Source of the DNA: Oscillatoriales cyanobacterium
Lineage (GTDB): Bacteria; Cyanobacteriota; Cyanobacteriia; Cyanobacteriales; Microcoleaceae
Length of the DNA: 42,860 bases
Direction: 5' to 3'
NCBI GenBank assembly: GCA_004294385.1
Contig: REAP01000008.1
Span: 1-42,860 of the forward strand
Under the pieces are notes generated by a model. That model saw only the letters and a program-made list of their open reading frames with translations. It searched no databases and had not been told where the DNA came from. The position numbers and the translations under genes were made by a program. Positions 1 through 7,853 of this stretch are shown in pieces. How positions within the stretch are numbered: the stretch's first letter is position 1; every line of letters starts with the position of its first letter.

Positions 1-99
1 AACTGGGTAGGGTTTCGACTTCGCTCAACCAACTGGGTAGGGTTTCGACTTCGCTCAACCAACTGGGTAGGGTTTCGACTTCGCTCAACCAACTGGGTA
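1..99. repeat. 30-bp tandem repeat, 3.3 copies, cut by window edge
   Basis: Three identical 30-bp units (1-30, 31-60, 61-90) begin AACTGGGTAG and end TTCGCTCAACC, followed by 9 bases of a fourth. There are no spacers, so this is a tandem array and not a CRISPR. It may extend left of the window. It lies just beyond the stop codon of the first VWA gene. Confidence 0.95.
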
Positions 100-107
100 A
101 TTCCTGT

Positions 108-1490
108 CTAGGTTCCTGATAGCTTCCGAATTTGTTCTTCCGAAAGCTCGTCATTGATATCTCCGCCCATTTTGACGGTTTTACCTTTGGAACCCATTTT
201 GACGGTTTTGCGAGTTCCATCGGAAATTCTGCGGGTTTTTCGCAACTCGTCTTGAGCTTGATTGAGAGATTGAGTCATAGCATCATTGCCAATTCTTACA
301 GTCATCCGACGGGCAGTTTCTAGCAATTCTTGCGCTTTCTGAGGATTGCTTTCAGCAATGCGAGTAGCATCACCAACAAGTTGGGAAATATTGCACTGTT
401 GTACATAACCCATTACCTCTTGATCGACTTGGGCTGCTACTTGTCCGGCGACAAATTGTACGAGTAGATTTGCAGGGGGCAATTCACCGCGTCGGTTTTG
501 TCCTGGTACATCGTAGGTTAGGCCAAGTTGGGCAATTCTGACGCGGGAGGCGGCGCGACTTTCCATGCTGAATTCTAAGATGAAAACGGTTTCATCGTTC
601 CCTACAGCATTGCCTATGGGATAGGGGTCTTGAGTGAGGGAAAATTCGGCTTGAGAGGGATAGGCGCGGACAATGCGAGTCAGTTTTACTCCTTTTACTG
701 TTTTCACAGTTAAGGCTAAGTTGGTGATGACTTCTTGTTGCGCTTGGGTGAATTCTTGAATGATTGTATCTGGCAGTTTGCTAATGGAAACTGCTGCACC
801 GCCTGGGTTTTCTTCCGCAACAATGTGAAGCGGAATTCCGCCAGTGGTGTCGCTGAGATAGGTGAGTAAGTTTTCGTTAAATTCTCCAACTCCTAATGCG
901 GTAATGGGGGTATTATTGGAAGCGAATTCGCTGGCGATCGCCCTGCATACATCTTCATCAAAGGTTTGACCGTCGGTGAATAGTAACGTGCGCCGGATGG
1001 TCATGCTTTGCCCGGAGAGCAAGCTTAATGCGCCGCGCAAACCCAATCCCATGCGCGTACCGCCGGAAAAATCCCGGAGTTGTTCGATCGCACTTTCTAA
1101 CTGACTGGTTTGAGTAGCTGGAGTGAGTTGAATCAAAGTAGCCGCCGAGTCATCAAACTTGACAATGGCTATGCGATCGCTCGCGCTAAGTTTGCCAGAA
1201 TGAATCAGTCTGTTGAGAGACTCAATGACAATATCTATCTTGGTTTCCCCTCCGGTGACTCCCATATACTCTTGACCATCCACCATAAAGGTATTGCCAG
1301 TGGGTACGACATCACCGACGACAACTTCACGCATGGAACCGCTAGTGTCAATTAGAAAAACAAAGGTTGTGGGCGGGCGCGTATTTGCTACTTCTTTTTT
1401 CGGCCGCAGCTTCAACATTACAAATAGTTTTTGCTCTGAAGAATCGGCTGGTAAGAATTCGCGGTGGGGTGCGATTTGGACATTTAGCAT
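108..1490 (-). CDS. VWA domain protein, cytoplasmic
   Basis: A 460-residue protein with a von Willebrand factor A domain, a metal-ion-dependent adhesion fold that mediates protein-protein contacts. The MIDAS is intact: DTSGSM at residues 48-53, a GGT motif near residue 143, and an LLFTDG strand near residue 170. No signal peptide or membrane helix is visible, so it is probably cytoplasmic. The C-terminus repeats the pentapeptide TVKMG twice in a lysine-rich tail, which could be a phosphorylation or docking site (inference). The ATG at 1490 is preceded by AAGG at 8 nt spacing. It is the last gene of the minus-strand cluster, separated from the next gene upstream by an inverted repeat, so it may have its own transcript. 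It is the only one of the three VWA proteins here without a membrane anchor. The specific partner is unknown. Confidence 0.85.
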   Translation of the reverse strand: MLNVQIAPHREFLPADSSEQKLFVMLKLRPKKEVANTRPPTTFVFLIDTSGSMREVVVGDVVPTGNTFMVDGQEYMGVTGGETKIDIVIESLNRLIHSGKLSASDRIAIVKFDDSAATLIQLTPATQTSQLESAIEQLRDFSGGTRMGLGLRGALSLLSGQSMTIRRTLLFTDGQTFDEDVCRAIASEFASNNTPITALGVGEFNENLLTYLSDTTGGIPLHIVAEENPGGAAVSISKLPDTIIQEFTQAQQEVITNLALTVKTVKGVKLTRIVRAYPSQAEFSLTQDPYPIGNAVGNDETVFILEFSMESRAASRVRIAQLGLTYDVPGQNRRGELPPANLLVQFVAGQVAAQVDQEVMGYVQQCNISQLVGDATRIAESNPQKAQELLETARRMTVRIGNDAMTQSLNQAQDELRKTRRISDGTRKTVKMGSKGKTVKMGGDINDELSEEQIRKLSGT

Positions 1491-1588
1491 TGTGTTTGCC
1501 TTGGGTAAATTATCTCACAGAATTGGAAATTTTTGCTGTTTTTTTACTGATATATGGCACTTTTGCGATCGAGCTGTGTCTAGCCTCC

Positions 1589-1670
1589 GATCCCCCCTAG
1601 CCCCCCTTAAAAAGGGGGGGACAAGAAGTTGCTCTTGCGTCCCCCTTCTTAAGGGGGATTTAGGGGGATC
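1589..1670. repeat. Imperfect inverted repeat, C/G-run type
   Basis: The sequence runs GATCCCCCCTAGCC to its imperfect complement TTTAGGGGGATC, with internal C5-6/G5-7 runs, so it can fold into a long hairpin. The same type occurs at 20569-20681 and within 2174-2343. These are dispersed intergenic repeats common in cyanobacterial genomes. It fills most of the gap 1491-1727, in which no gene is seen. Confidence 0.8.
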
Positions 1671-1727
1671 TCCGGGGAATTAACAGTGTTAACTGAATCG
1701 TATTGTTCGATCGCGGTGCAAGATGTA

Positions 1728-2120
1728 TCAGCAAAAATTCAGCGGCGGTAGCATCCCCCAACAGGGCGCTATCTCAGATAAATCTGGATAGATAGGGGTC
1801 GGCATCTCTTGATTTCCCGCTTCCTGCAATTGGTTGATTTTTTCAGTGATCAGCGGGGGTAAATCAAGAGTAATGGGACAGCTTCGATATCCTTCTTTGA
1901 TATCTTGAATCCACTTATTTATCATTTGATTCAGGTGATTATCGTTGATTAGACATTGACTTTGGTTTTGCAAGCTGGTTCGCATACTTTGTCGAATTTC
2001 GGAGGTGAATATTTTTTCTGGGTTATTTTCCTGGTGCAGATTTAGGCTGAGACTATATTGATACTCCTCGTTAGCGTTTGGGCAGTCTTTAACTTTCAGA
2101 GCAAGGGTGTATTTGATCAT
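1728..2120 (-). CDS. Hypothetical protein, 130 aa
   Basis: I do not recognise this family. The protein is soluble, with no signal peptide or membrane helix. It begins MIKYTLALKV and has an Asn/Gln-rich middle with a helical stretch around residues 55-75 (NDNHLNQMINKWIQDIKEGY). It ends in a proline-rich segment PIYPDLSEIAPCWGMLPP. No strong ribosome binding site precedes the ATG (only an A-rich stretch). It is flanked on both sides by hairpin-forming repeats and sits between two VWA genes on the same strand, so a role with those genes is possible but not shown. Confidence 0.6.
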   Translation of the reverse strand: MIKYTLALKVKDCPNANEEYQYSLSLNLHQENNPEKIFTSEIRQSMRTSLQNQSQCLINDNHLNQMINKWIQDIKEGYRSCPITLDLPPLITEKINQLQEAGNQEMPTPIYPDLSEIAPCWGMLPPLNFC

Positions 2121-2173
2121 GTTTTTATTTCATTGAGTTACCTACAAATATCTTGCAAACTGCGCGGGTTCCC

Positions 2174-2343
2174 AGAAACCGGGTTTTTTACGAAAATACT
2201 ACCAATTTTAAAAAAGAATGCAACAGTATTCTTGTCCCCCCCCTTAGCAAGGGGGGGTTAGGGGGGGTCTTTGAGTGTTGCATGATTTTAAAAAAATGGT
2301 ATACTTAATTGCCACCCACAAATTAAGTAAAAACCCGGTTTCT
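2174..2343. repeat. MITE-like palindromic element, about 170 bp
   Basis: The ends are inverted copies of AGAAACCGGGTTTTT (2174 onward, and the complement ending at 2343). A second, inner inverted pair matches TACCAATTTTAAAAAAGAAT with its near-complement around 2281-2303. The centre has C8/G7 runs. The whole 170 bp could fold as one long hairpin without coding capacity. The same 15-bp terminus is found at 27655-27720. It occupies most of the 2121-2410 gap. Confidence 0.75.
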
Positions 2344-2410
2344 TTGGTCGGAGTCGGTAAATCCTGAATGATTAATATAGGAAATTTAGTCCGATCGCCT
2401 TTTTGACAAT

Positions 2411-3871
2411 TCATGGCAACTTCTCCATAGCAGTTTTTACTTCAATCATCACCTCTCCGATTTTTCTCCTGTCGCCATTGGCTAGTTCGTGCCTCAAAAA
2501 TTTCATCCCTTTAAGTTTTTGCATTTCCTCATCAAACTGCATAATGATTTTTCCTGATTCGAGGTAGATTTTGGCTACAACAGGCGGATAACCTAAGTCT
2601 TTCCGCAAGTAGATGTGAGCATCTTCTGAACTGCCAAAAATTACAGGTGTTGTACCTAAATTGATGGGGGTTTGTTCTGTGGGTGTCCAATGGACGATTA
2701 GCCATGCTCTTCGGCTCAAATCTTCAATTAGGGCGATCGCCAAACCAATGAAAAAACCGACGATCGCAGCACCCACCAGTCGCCCTACCAAGTCTCCAGA
2801 AGTGGCAGAAACTAATAGAAAACCGATCGCCCCAGCAGCACCGCCAATACCTCCAGCTTGTAGGGCGCGACGGATTTCGAGATTGGGGACAAAGAAGGAC
2901 ATTCCGCCGCCGAGGAAGGTGCCTAGGATAGTCCAGCCAATGACTCTGCCACCAAGGGCAAGAATCGGGATGCCGGCGACGGGTAAAAATAAGAGTTGTC
3001 CGATCGCCCCTGCTGCAACTCCTGCGACGAGGCTACCCGCAGTACCCATACTTCCCTCCCTGGGTGTGAGGATGCGGCGGCGCAAGTAATGGTTTTGGCC
3101 GGCAATCAGAGCGAGGGATGTGCCGATCGCCAGGAGTGCTGTCCATCCGCCAATTCGCAGCACGGAGTAGAGCAAGCTGTAATCGCCTGTGGGCCCAGAT
3201 TCCACGAGTTGGTTGCTGTAAATGGCTTGTTCTGCTTGGCGAAATGCTCGATCGAAGTCCCCAGAGTTGGCGTAGAAGACAAGGGATGGATTGCCGGTAA
3301 GCTGGGTGAGAAAGTTGGTGTTGGCATCCCCAGTAGCGACAGCAACTAGGTTGATACCTTGAGTTTTGGCTGATTGTCCTGCTGTTAGGGTTGTTCCCGC
3401 ATTGCTTGGTTCTCCGTCAGTAAATAGCAGAATGTTGCGCGGCTTGGAGGTTGACTGTAGTTCTCGTGCTGCTGCTTCGATGGCGATGTCCATCCTGGTA
3501 CCGCCGCCGTCAGACAGTTGGGTGATCGCGCGATCGAGCATCAGTTTATTGCCGCTCAGGGGCGCTGCAACTTGAACGTTACTGCCAAATCCAACGACGG
3601 CGAGGCTATTTTGTGAAAGGTTTTGTCGCTGTACAAAAGCTTTGGCGGCGGATTTGGCTTCTTGGAGTTTGTTGTTTTCATTCATGCTCCCGGAGCAGTC
3701 GATTAATAAAACGATGGCTTGGGGCGATCGGGGAGTTGGTGGAAGTTTGGTTAGTGCTAGGAAAGCTTCACCTAATAATGTTGCAGCACCTAAGCAACCC
3801 ACTGCTCCGTAGAGGCCGAAAAGTATGGGTTTGCTAAGTTTTTGTCTTAATTGTCCGAAAAGGTTTTGCAC
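2411..3871 (-). CDS. VWA - multi-TM - FHA-like membrane protein
   Basis: The order is an N-terminal TM helix (about residues 17-41), a VWA domain with intact MIDAS (DCSGSM near residue 58, GGGT near 125, LLFTDGEPS near 150), a Gly/Ala-rich region of several TM helices (about 230-390), and a C-terminal domain of about 90 residues with an FHA-like pattern (PVIFGSSEDAHIYL). FHA domains bind phosphothreonine, but this copy is degenerate and the call is tentative. A TTG at 3877 is also in frame, but it lies only 2 nt from AAGGAG. The GTG at 3871 has ideal 8-nt spacing and is preferred (486 aa). The same order of modules is split over two genes at 6531-8865, so this is either a fusion or the ancestral form. 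It probably displays the VWA domain at the membrane. Confidence 0.8.
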   Translation of the reverse strand: MQNLFGQLRQKLSKPILFGLYGAVGCLGAATLLGEAFLALTKLPPTPRSPQAIVLLIDCSGSMNENNKLQEAKSAAKAFVQRQNLSQNSLAVVGFGSNVQVAAPLSGNKLMLDRAITQLSDGGGTRMDIAIEAAARELQSTSKPRNILLFTDGEPSNAGTTLTAGQSAKTQGINLVAVATGDANTNFLTQLTGNPSLVFYANSGDFDRAFRQAEQAIYSNQLVESGPTGDYSLLYSVLRIGGWTALLAIGTSLALIAGQNHYLRRRILTPREGSMGTAGSLVAGVAAGAIGQLLFLPVAGIPILALGGRVIGWTILGTFLGGGMSFFVPNLEIRRALQAGGIGGAAGAIGFLLVSATSGDLVGRLVGAAIVGFFIGLAIALIEDLSRRAWLIVHWTPTEQTPINLGTTPVIFGSSEDAHIYLRKDLGYPPVVAKIYLESGKIIMQFDEEMQKLKGMKFLRHELANGDRRKIGEVMIEVKTAMEKLP

Positions 3872-3911
3872 AATCAAATCTCCTTATGGTTCGTAAAATG
3901 ATTACTCGGAA

Positions 3912-4670
3912 TTATTTTGTCTGTTGGTAATATTGGGCATCACTTTTATTTACTTGTTGACCATCTGTGACTTTGGAAAAAATTGTAGCTGCGCGAGATG
4001 AACCTATGAATCGCCAGTGCCAAGGTTCAAACAGAACGCCTTGAGAGTTGTTGAGAGGAAAAGACATTTCAAATCCATATTCTTTGGCGTATTGGTTAAG
4101 CCAACGATAGGCGTCAGTATCCACAAAAGTATTTGTAATGTCTTGTTTGGGAAACCTACCATCACCTAGATCCACAGCATAGCTAGTATGATGTTCGCTG
4201 TAGCCTGGAGGAGCACTGACTTTTGAAGCAGTTTCAACAGAGCCGAGACGCGCTATTTGGTCGTCAAATATAATTTTTTGTCTCTCAATGCTACGAAAAC
4301 CTGAAACAGGAACAATCCAAACTCCTTGATCCCGAGCAGCATAAATGAGTTTCATCAGTGCTTTTGCAGCTTCTTGATCGAGGTACTCGAACCGCTGATA
4401 TTGCTGTTGAGCGTAGCTGGCTATAATAATCAAATCATTTTGATTTGCTTCTTGATAATGCAAATGCCCCATCAAGTTAGAAGAGTTTTGTTTCTGAACG
4501 GGAGTTACGACGCTTGACAAGTTGATGGTTGAAACCTGCTTCATAGGTTTTGGATAAATTTGTGGTAGCACCAGCCATGTTGCAGCTATCGTAGTAAGAA
4601 TAGAAGCAATTATCGTTGTTGCTAACAGAAATTTTTTAAATGAAAACTTATGACTGTTTTTTTTGCTCAT
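3912..4670 (-). CDS. VanY-like D-alanyl-D-alanine carboxypeptidase
   Basis: A peptidase M15 family protein, expected to trim the terminal D-Ala from peptidoglycan stem peptides in the periplasm. One N-terminal membrane helix (about residues 14-36) anchors it. The zinc site is visible: SGFRS at 123-127, SEHHTSYAVDLGD with His160 and Asp167, and EPWHWRF with catalytic Glu215 and His218. The canonical SxHxxGxAxD motif has Ser in place of Gly, which is tolerable. Length (252 aa) is normal. The ATG lies 10 nt after the stop of the lipoprotein gene, so the two are likely co-transcribed. A lone vanY-like gene is a housekeeping or wall-remodelling enzyme and is no evidence of glycopeptide resistance. 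Its presence in a VWA/GTPase cluster suggests an envelope-related output (inference). Confidence 0.88.
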   Translation of the reverse strand: MSKKNSHKFSFKKFLLATTIIASILTTIAATWLVLPQIYPKPMKQVSTINLSSVVTPVQKQNSSNLMGHLHYQEANQNDLIIIASYAQQQYQRFEYLDQEAAKALMKLIYAARDQGVWIVPVSGFRSIERQKIIFDDQIARLGSVETASKVSAPPGYSEHHTSYAVDLGDGRFPKQDITNTFVDTDAYRWLNQYAKEYGFEMSFPLNNSQGVLFEPWHWRFIGSSRAATIFSKVTDGQQVNKSDAQYYQQTK

Positions 4671-4680
4671 GCTTTATTAC

Positions 4681-5574
4681 CTATAGATTTTCAACATTTT
4701 CTATTTTCCAAGTACCTGCATCTAATTTTAAGAAAAATCGATACGCCGTTGTTTTAACGCCATTAGTAGTAACGCTTGAATCGACTTGATTGTTGACATA
4801 CAACACTAAGTTTTCACTGATACTAACATCTATTTGCGATTGATCCGAAGAAACAGAGAAGTTATTAGATGAGTCAACTAGAGCTGTTTTGTAATCATAG
4901 TAAGCGTTGTTGTCTCGCAGCCATTTAATAGCACCAGTGGTTTTAATATAACGTTCACCAATGGTAAAATCAGCAGCTAATTTCTCTTCATAGGGAGGAG
5001 CGAATAGCCGTTTTTTAGCATCTAGCCAATTTTGAATGATTTGACTAGCTTGTTGTTGAGTTAACCCGCTATTGTTGCTATTAGATGTAGGTGAATTGGG
5101 AGTATTATTAGAGGTCGTTTGGGGACTAGAAGGGACAGGAGAGACAGGACTTGTAGATGTTTGTAAAGTGCCTAAACTCATTTCTAAGTTAAAAGTTGTG
5201 CTGCCCTTTGGTGCTGCAACTTGGATTGTGTATTTTCCTGACTTGGGCAAATCTGTATTGCTCAAAAGAGTAAGATCCTGTGTGAAAATCCAAATACAAA
5301 TATCATCTTTAGTTTGATAGCTGAGCTTTTGACCTGATTGAGCTTCAAAGGTATAACCTAAAGATTTACCCCCATTAAGTTGACCGGATTCTTTGGTAGT
5401 TCCAGAAGTAGGTATGGAAATAGCTTTGACATCTTTTGAGTCTAAAGTGCTTGAAGGTTTTTCGGGGCAAGTGCTACCAGCAAATCCTGCATTAGAATTG
5501 GGATTGGAAGAAGTAGCACTGCATCCAGCAATTATCATTAACATTAGATACAGCCCAAGTTTGTGAACTTTCAT
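4681..5574 (-). CDS. Lipoprotein with PPC-like and ARC6/IMS-like domains
   Basis: The protein starts with a lipoprotein signal (MIIAGC lipobox, Cys at about residue 18). A beta-rich domain of about 100 residues (GYTFEAQSGQKLSYQ ... GKYTIQVAAPKGSTTF) follows and resembles the prepeptidase C-terminal type. A Ser/Thr/Pro/Asn linker (about 140-170) leads to a C-terminal domain with QIIQNWLDAKKRLFAPPY and KIENVENL. That pattern matches the ARC6-like IMS domain found in cyanobacterial division proteins and at the end of many cyanobacterial kinases. The N-terminal domain is a clear paralogue of the next gene upstream (5620-6528). It is expected to sit on the outer face of the plasma membrane. The function is unknown; an adaptor or sensor role is likely. 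Confidence 0.75.
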   Translation of the reverse strand: MKVHKLGLYLMLMIIAGCSATSSNPNSNAGFAGSTCPEKPSSTLDSKDVKAISIPTSGTTKESGQLNGGKSLGYTFEAQSGQKLSYQTKDDICIWIFTQDLTLLSNTDLPKSGKYTIQVAAPKGSTTFNLEMSLGTLQTSTSPVSPVPSSPQTTSNNTPNSPTSNSNNSGLTQQQASQIIQNWLDAKKRLFAPPYEEKLAADFTIGERYIKTTGAIKWLRDNNAYYDYKTALVDSSNNFSVSSDQSQIDVSISENLVLYVNNQVDSSVTTNGVKTTAYRFFLKLDAGTWKIENVENL

Positions 5575-5619
5575 TTTTTGTATTTGTTAGGATTTAATGT
5601 CCGTCGAAGTAGTGGATTT

Positions 5620-6528
5620 TCAAGGTTTATTTTGGATTCTTGTAGGAGGAGCTATAGTAGAACCGCTAGTTTCAGAATTCAAAAAATCCTTAAACTCTAT
5701 GGCTCTTTGATAGTTACTAAAGGAAGCTACTTGAACAGCTATGCTTCCAGTATCTTTTCGTTGTTTAAATAACGCATCTTGACAAAAGCGTTGCGCTAGT
5801 TGTAAATTAGCTTCGCTGTCGGGTAGATAAACCGGATAAAAATCAACCGGATAATCATTAGGATTGGTAGGTAGAGGATCTCCGCAACTGGCTTTGGGAA
5901 AGTTCGGTCGGGAAATTCGAGTAGCAGTAGTATTGGCAGGCGGGGCAGAATTAGGTGTATTTTCTGGAGAAGGCGCGGATGTCACTGCTGAGGAATTAGG
6001 TGTATTTTCTGGAGAAGGCGCGGATGTCACTGCTGAGGAATTAGGTGTATTTTCTGGAGAAGGCACGGATGTCACTGCTGAGGAATTAGGTGTACTTGCA
6101 GGAGTTGCTTGTGCAACATCTAAACCCATTGATAAGTCAACAGTCGTAGATCCTTGCGGTGCAGATACTTGAATTGTGTATTTTCCGGTTGTGGGTAAAA
6201 CCCCTGTATTCAAAAGTTGATTATCTGGCGTGAAAACCCAAATACAAACATTTTTATCCGTTTTGTAGGTCAGTTTTTGATTTGCCTTGGCTTCAAAGGT
6301 GTATCCTATCGATTTACTTTGACTGGCAATTCCAGATTCTGTTAACATCTGCTCTCCTAATACGACAAGTTTCACATTTTGACTATCTAGTGACAGTTCT
6401 GGTTTGTCTAAACATCCCTTTGAAGTTGTTGGAGATTGACTTGGAATGTTAGGCATGGCAGCACACCCAAAACTAATTAAAAGTAAACCGTTCACAAGTA
6501 TTTTTGTGAAGTAATGAAGGCTTTTCAT
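5620..6528 (-). CDS. Lipoprotein with PPC-like domain and 15-residue repeats
   Basis: The lipobox is SFGCAA, giving Cys at about residue 22 of the chosen protein. The N-terminal beta-rich domain (SIGYTFEAKANQKLTY, GKYTIQVSAPQGSTTV) is paralogous to that of the downstream lipoprotein. Three identical-frame 15-residue repeats (NSSAVTSAPSPENTP) form a linker. The C-terminal part (PVYLPDSEANLQLAQRFC ... IAVQVASFSNYQRAIEF) resembles the SPOR-like tail seen in cyanobacterial kinases. An in-frame ATG at 6573 exists, but it would overlap the VWA gene and place 15 residues before the signal peptide. The ATG at 6528 has GGAG at 8 nt and lies 2 nt after the upstream stop, so translation is probably coupled to the VWA gene. 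Confidence 0.75.
   Translation of the reverse strand: MKSLHYFTKILVNGLLLISFGCAAMPNIPSQSPTTSKGCLDKPELSLDSQNVKLVVLGEQMLTESGIASQSKSIGYTFEAKANQKLTYKTDKNVCIWVFTPDNQLLNTGVLPTTGKYTIQVSAPQGSTTVDLSMGLDVAQATPASTPNSSAVTSVPSPENTPNSSAVTSAPSPENTPNSSAVTSAPSPENTPNSAPPANTTATRISRPNFPKASCGDPLPTNPNDYPVDFYPVYLPDSEANLQLAQRFCQDALFKQRKDTGSIAVQVASFSNYQRAIEFKDFLNSETSGSTIAPPTRIQNKP
5948..6082. repeat. 45-bp in-frame coding minisatellite, 3 copies
   Basis: Three consecutive 45-bp units inside the lipoprotein gene encode the same 15 residues. They differ at a single base (GCGCGG against GCACGG in the third). A partial fourth copy follows. Being a multiple of three, it can expand or contract without loss of frame. Confidence 0.9.
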
Positions 6529-6530
6529 CT

Positions 6531-7853
6531 CTAATTCTCCATTTCTTGTTTTAAATGATTCGCCCACAGCCAAAAGGGTAAAATACCGCCTAGGGCTATG
6601 GCTATTAATACCCCTAGCAGCATCATCATGCGAGTGTTCAATGGGAGCGATCGCCCAAAAACTGCGATCGTATAAGATGCTGATTCTGACTGCACCTTAG
6701 AAGCACCATCTGATTGAACTATCACCCCAACATCATGCTTAGAACCACGTTCGGCATCCGGTTGCTGGTAGCTAATTTGGTACTCGCCCAAAAGAGCATT
6801 CATAAATAATTTCAGCTTCTCAGCCACCGCCTGAGAATTAGGGGAAAACTCAGCGATACCGCCCGCCACTTTAGCGATTTCTGCTAAACGATTTTCGTCC
6901 ACAAATTCCTCTTCAGGAACTTTGCGATCGCCCTTACCAATATCAGAACGCTTAGCCGGTCTCCCTAAACCATACTTCTGCCCCAATTGAGCTGGTGTGA
7001 AACCATAACCCAAAGTGTGGACTGTGATTTTTTCATTGCGTTTTAATAGTGTTAATAAATTATTGAAATCTCGCTCCTCATTAGGTTTATTGTGATAGCC
7101 ATCGGATAAGACAACAACAGATAACCTTGGCTTCGGTAGATCGGAATCTTCGGGTACAAAAAAACGCGGATCGCCTTCGTTTGCCAAAAACTGAATTGAT
7201 TTACCCAGAGGCTCATAAATATTTGTAGAAGCACAAGGTTTTTGACCCGCTAGGAACTCCAGATAATTATTCAATTTGAAATCCCCAGCCGGGAAAAATT
7301 TATTTAATACATCCTGATTAACTGGATTCCCTGGACAATTCGGTCCTGCGTCACCAAAGGGGACAATTGACACTTGGGGTTTGGGACATTCAATAGTTGA
7401 ATTCTTGGGACAGCGATTACCAAGTTCTGTTGTAAATTCTCGAATGGCTTTCATTGCTCCTTCTATCTTGCTAGTGCCCTGGCTATCTTTTTGCTGCATA
7501 CTGCCGCTGTAATCTAACAGCACAATAATGAAAGCCGGAGGTGGTATGGTTTCATCGGGACTTTTCCAATCTTTCCCGCGAAATTCCAGTGGTTTGCGAT
7601 CGACTACCAGGCTAAAATTTGTATCCTGTAAACCCATCACAGGTTTATCGTTAGCATCTTTGACTTTTATGCGGACAGTCACTCGATCCTCTTCTACTGT
7701 GGGTTTACCGACAATTTCCGCAGTTTTTGCTTGACTCCAGGCGGGAATTCCCAGAGAAAAAGCTAGTAATACAGACAGGCTAAGCTTGTGGGTCAAGGAA
7801 GCGATTGTAGTAAACAAATCGGTAGAATTTCTGTTCATTGGCTGTATATTCAT
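6531..7853 (-). CDS. Secreted, C-terminally anchored VWA protein
   Basis: The protein has an N-terminal signal sequence (about residues 20-42, ending AWSQA), then a small beta domain. A VWA domain follows with DYSGSM at 114-119, SVVVLSDGYHNKP as the Asp strand, and cysteines that could form disulfides (CPKNSTIEC, CPGN, KPC). A single C-terminal TM helix (about 410-432) is followed by a short cytoplasmic tail. The bulk is therefore extracytoplasmic. The start is uncertain: ATG at 7853 or 7838, both overlapping the end of the upstream gene by 60-75 nt and neither with a good ribosome site. Translation may be coupled. With the next gene upstream it reproduces, in two pieces, the VWA-TM-FHA-like protein at 2411-3871. 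Confidence 0.82.
   Translation of the reverse strand: MNIQPMNRNSTDLFTTIASLTHKLSLSVLLAFSLGIPAWSQAKTAEIVGKPTVEEDRVTVRIKVKDANDKPVMGLQDTNFSLVVDRKPLEFRGKDWKSPDETIPPPAFIIVLLDYSGSMQQKDSQGTSKIEGAMKAIREFTTELGNRCPKNSTIECPKPQVSIVPFGDAGPNCPGNPVNQDVLNKFFPAGDFKLNNYLEFLAGQKPCASTNIYEPLGKSIQFLANEGDPRFFVPEDSDLPKPRLSVVVLSDGYHNKPNEERDFNNLLTLLKRNEKITVHTLGYGFTPAQLGQKYGLGRPAKRSDIGKGDRKVPEEEFVDENRLAEIAKVAGGIAEFSPNSQAVAEKLKLFMNALLGEYQISYQQPDAERGSKHDVGVIVQSDGASKVQSESASYTIAVFGRSLPLNTRMMMLLGVLIAIALGGILPFWLWANHLKQEMEN

Noticed and set aside
1..99. CRISPR array
   Set aside because: The 30-bp units are contiguous without spacers, and no cas gene is near.
3912..4670. Glycopeptide resistance gene vanY
   Set aside because: Only the peptidase is present; no vanHAX or two-component genes. 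The family is widespread in housekeeping roles.
5864..6172. Plus-strand reading frame opposite the lipoprotein repeat
   Set aside because: It is the complement of the 45-bp repeat, with no ribosome site; an open frame on both strands is a by-product of the repeat.
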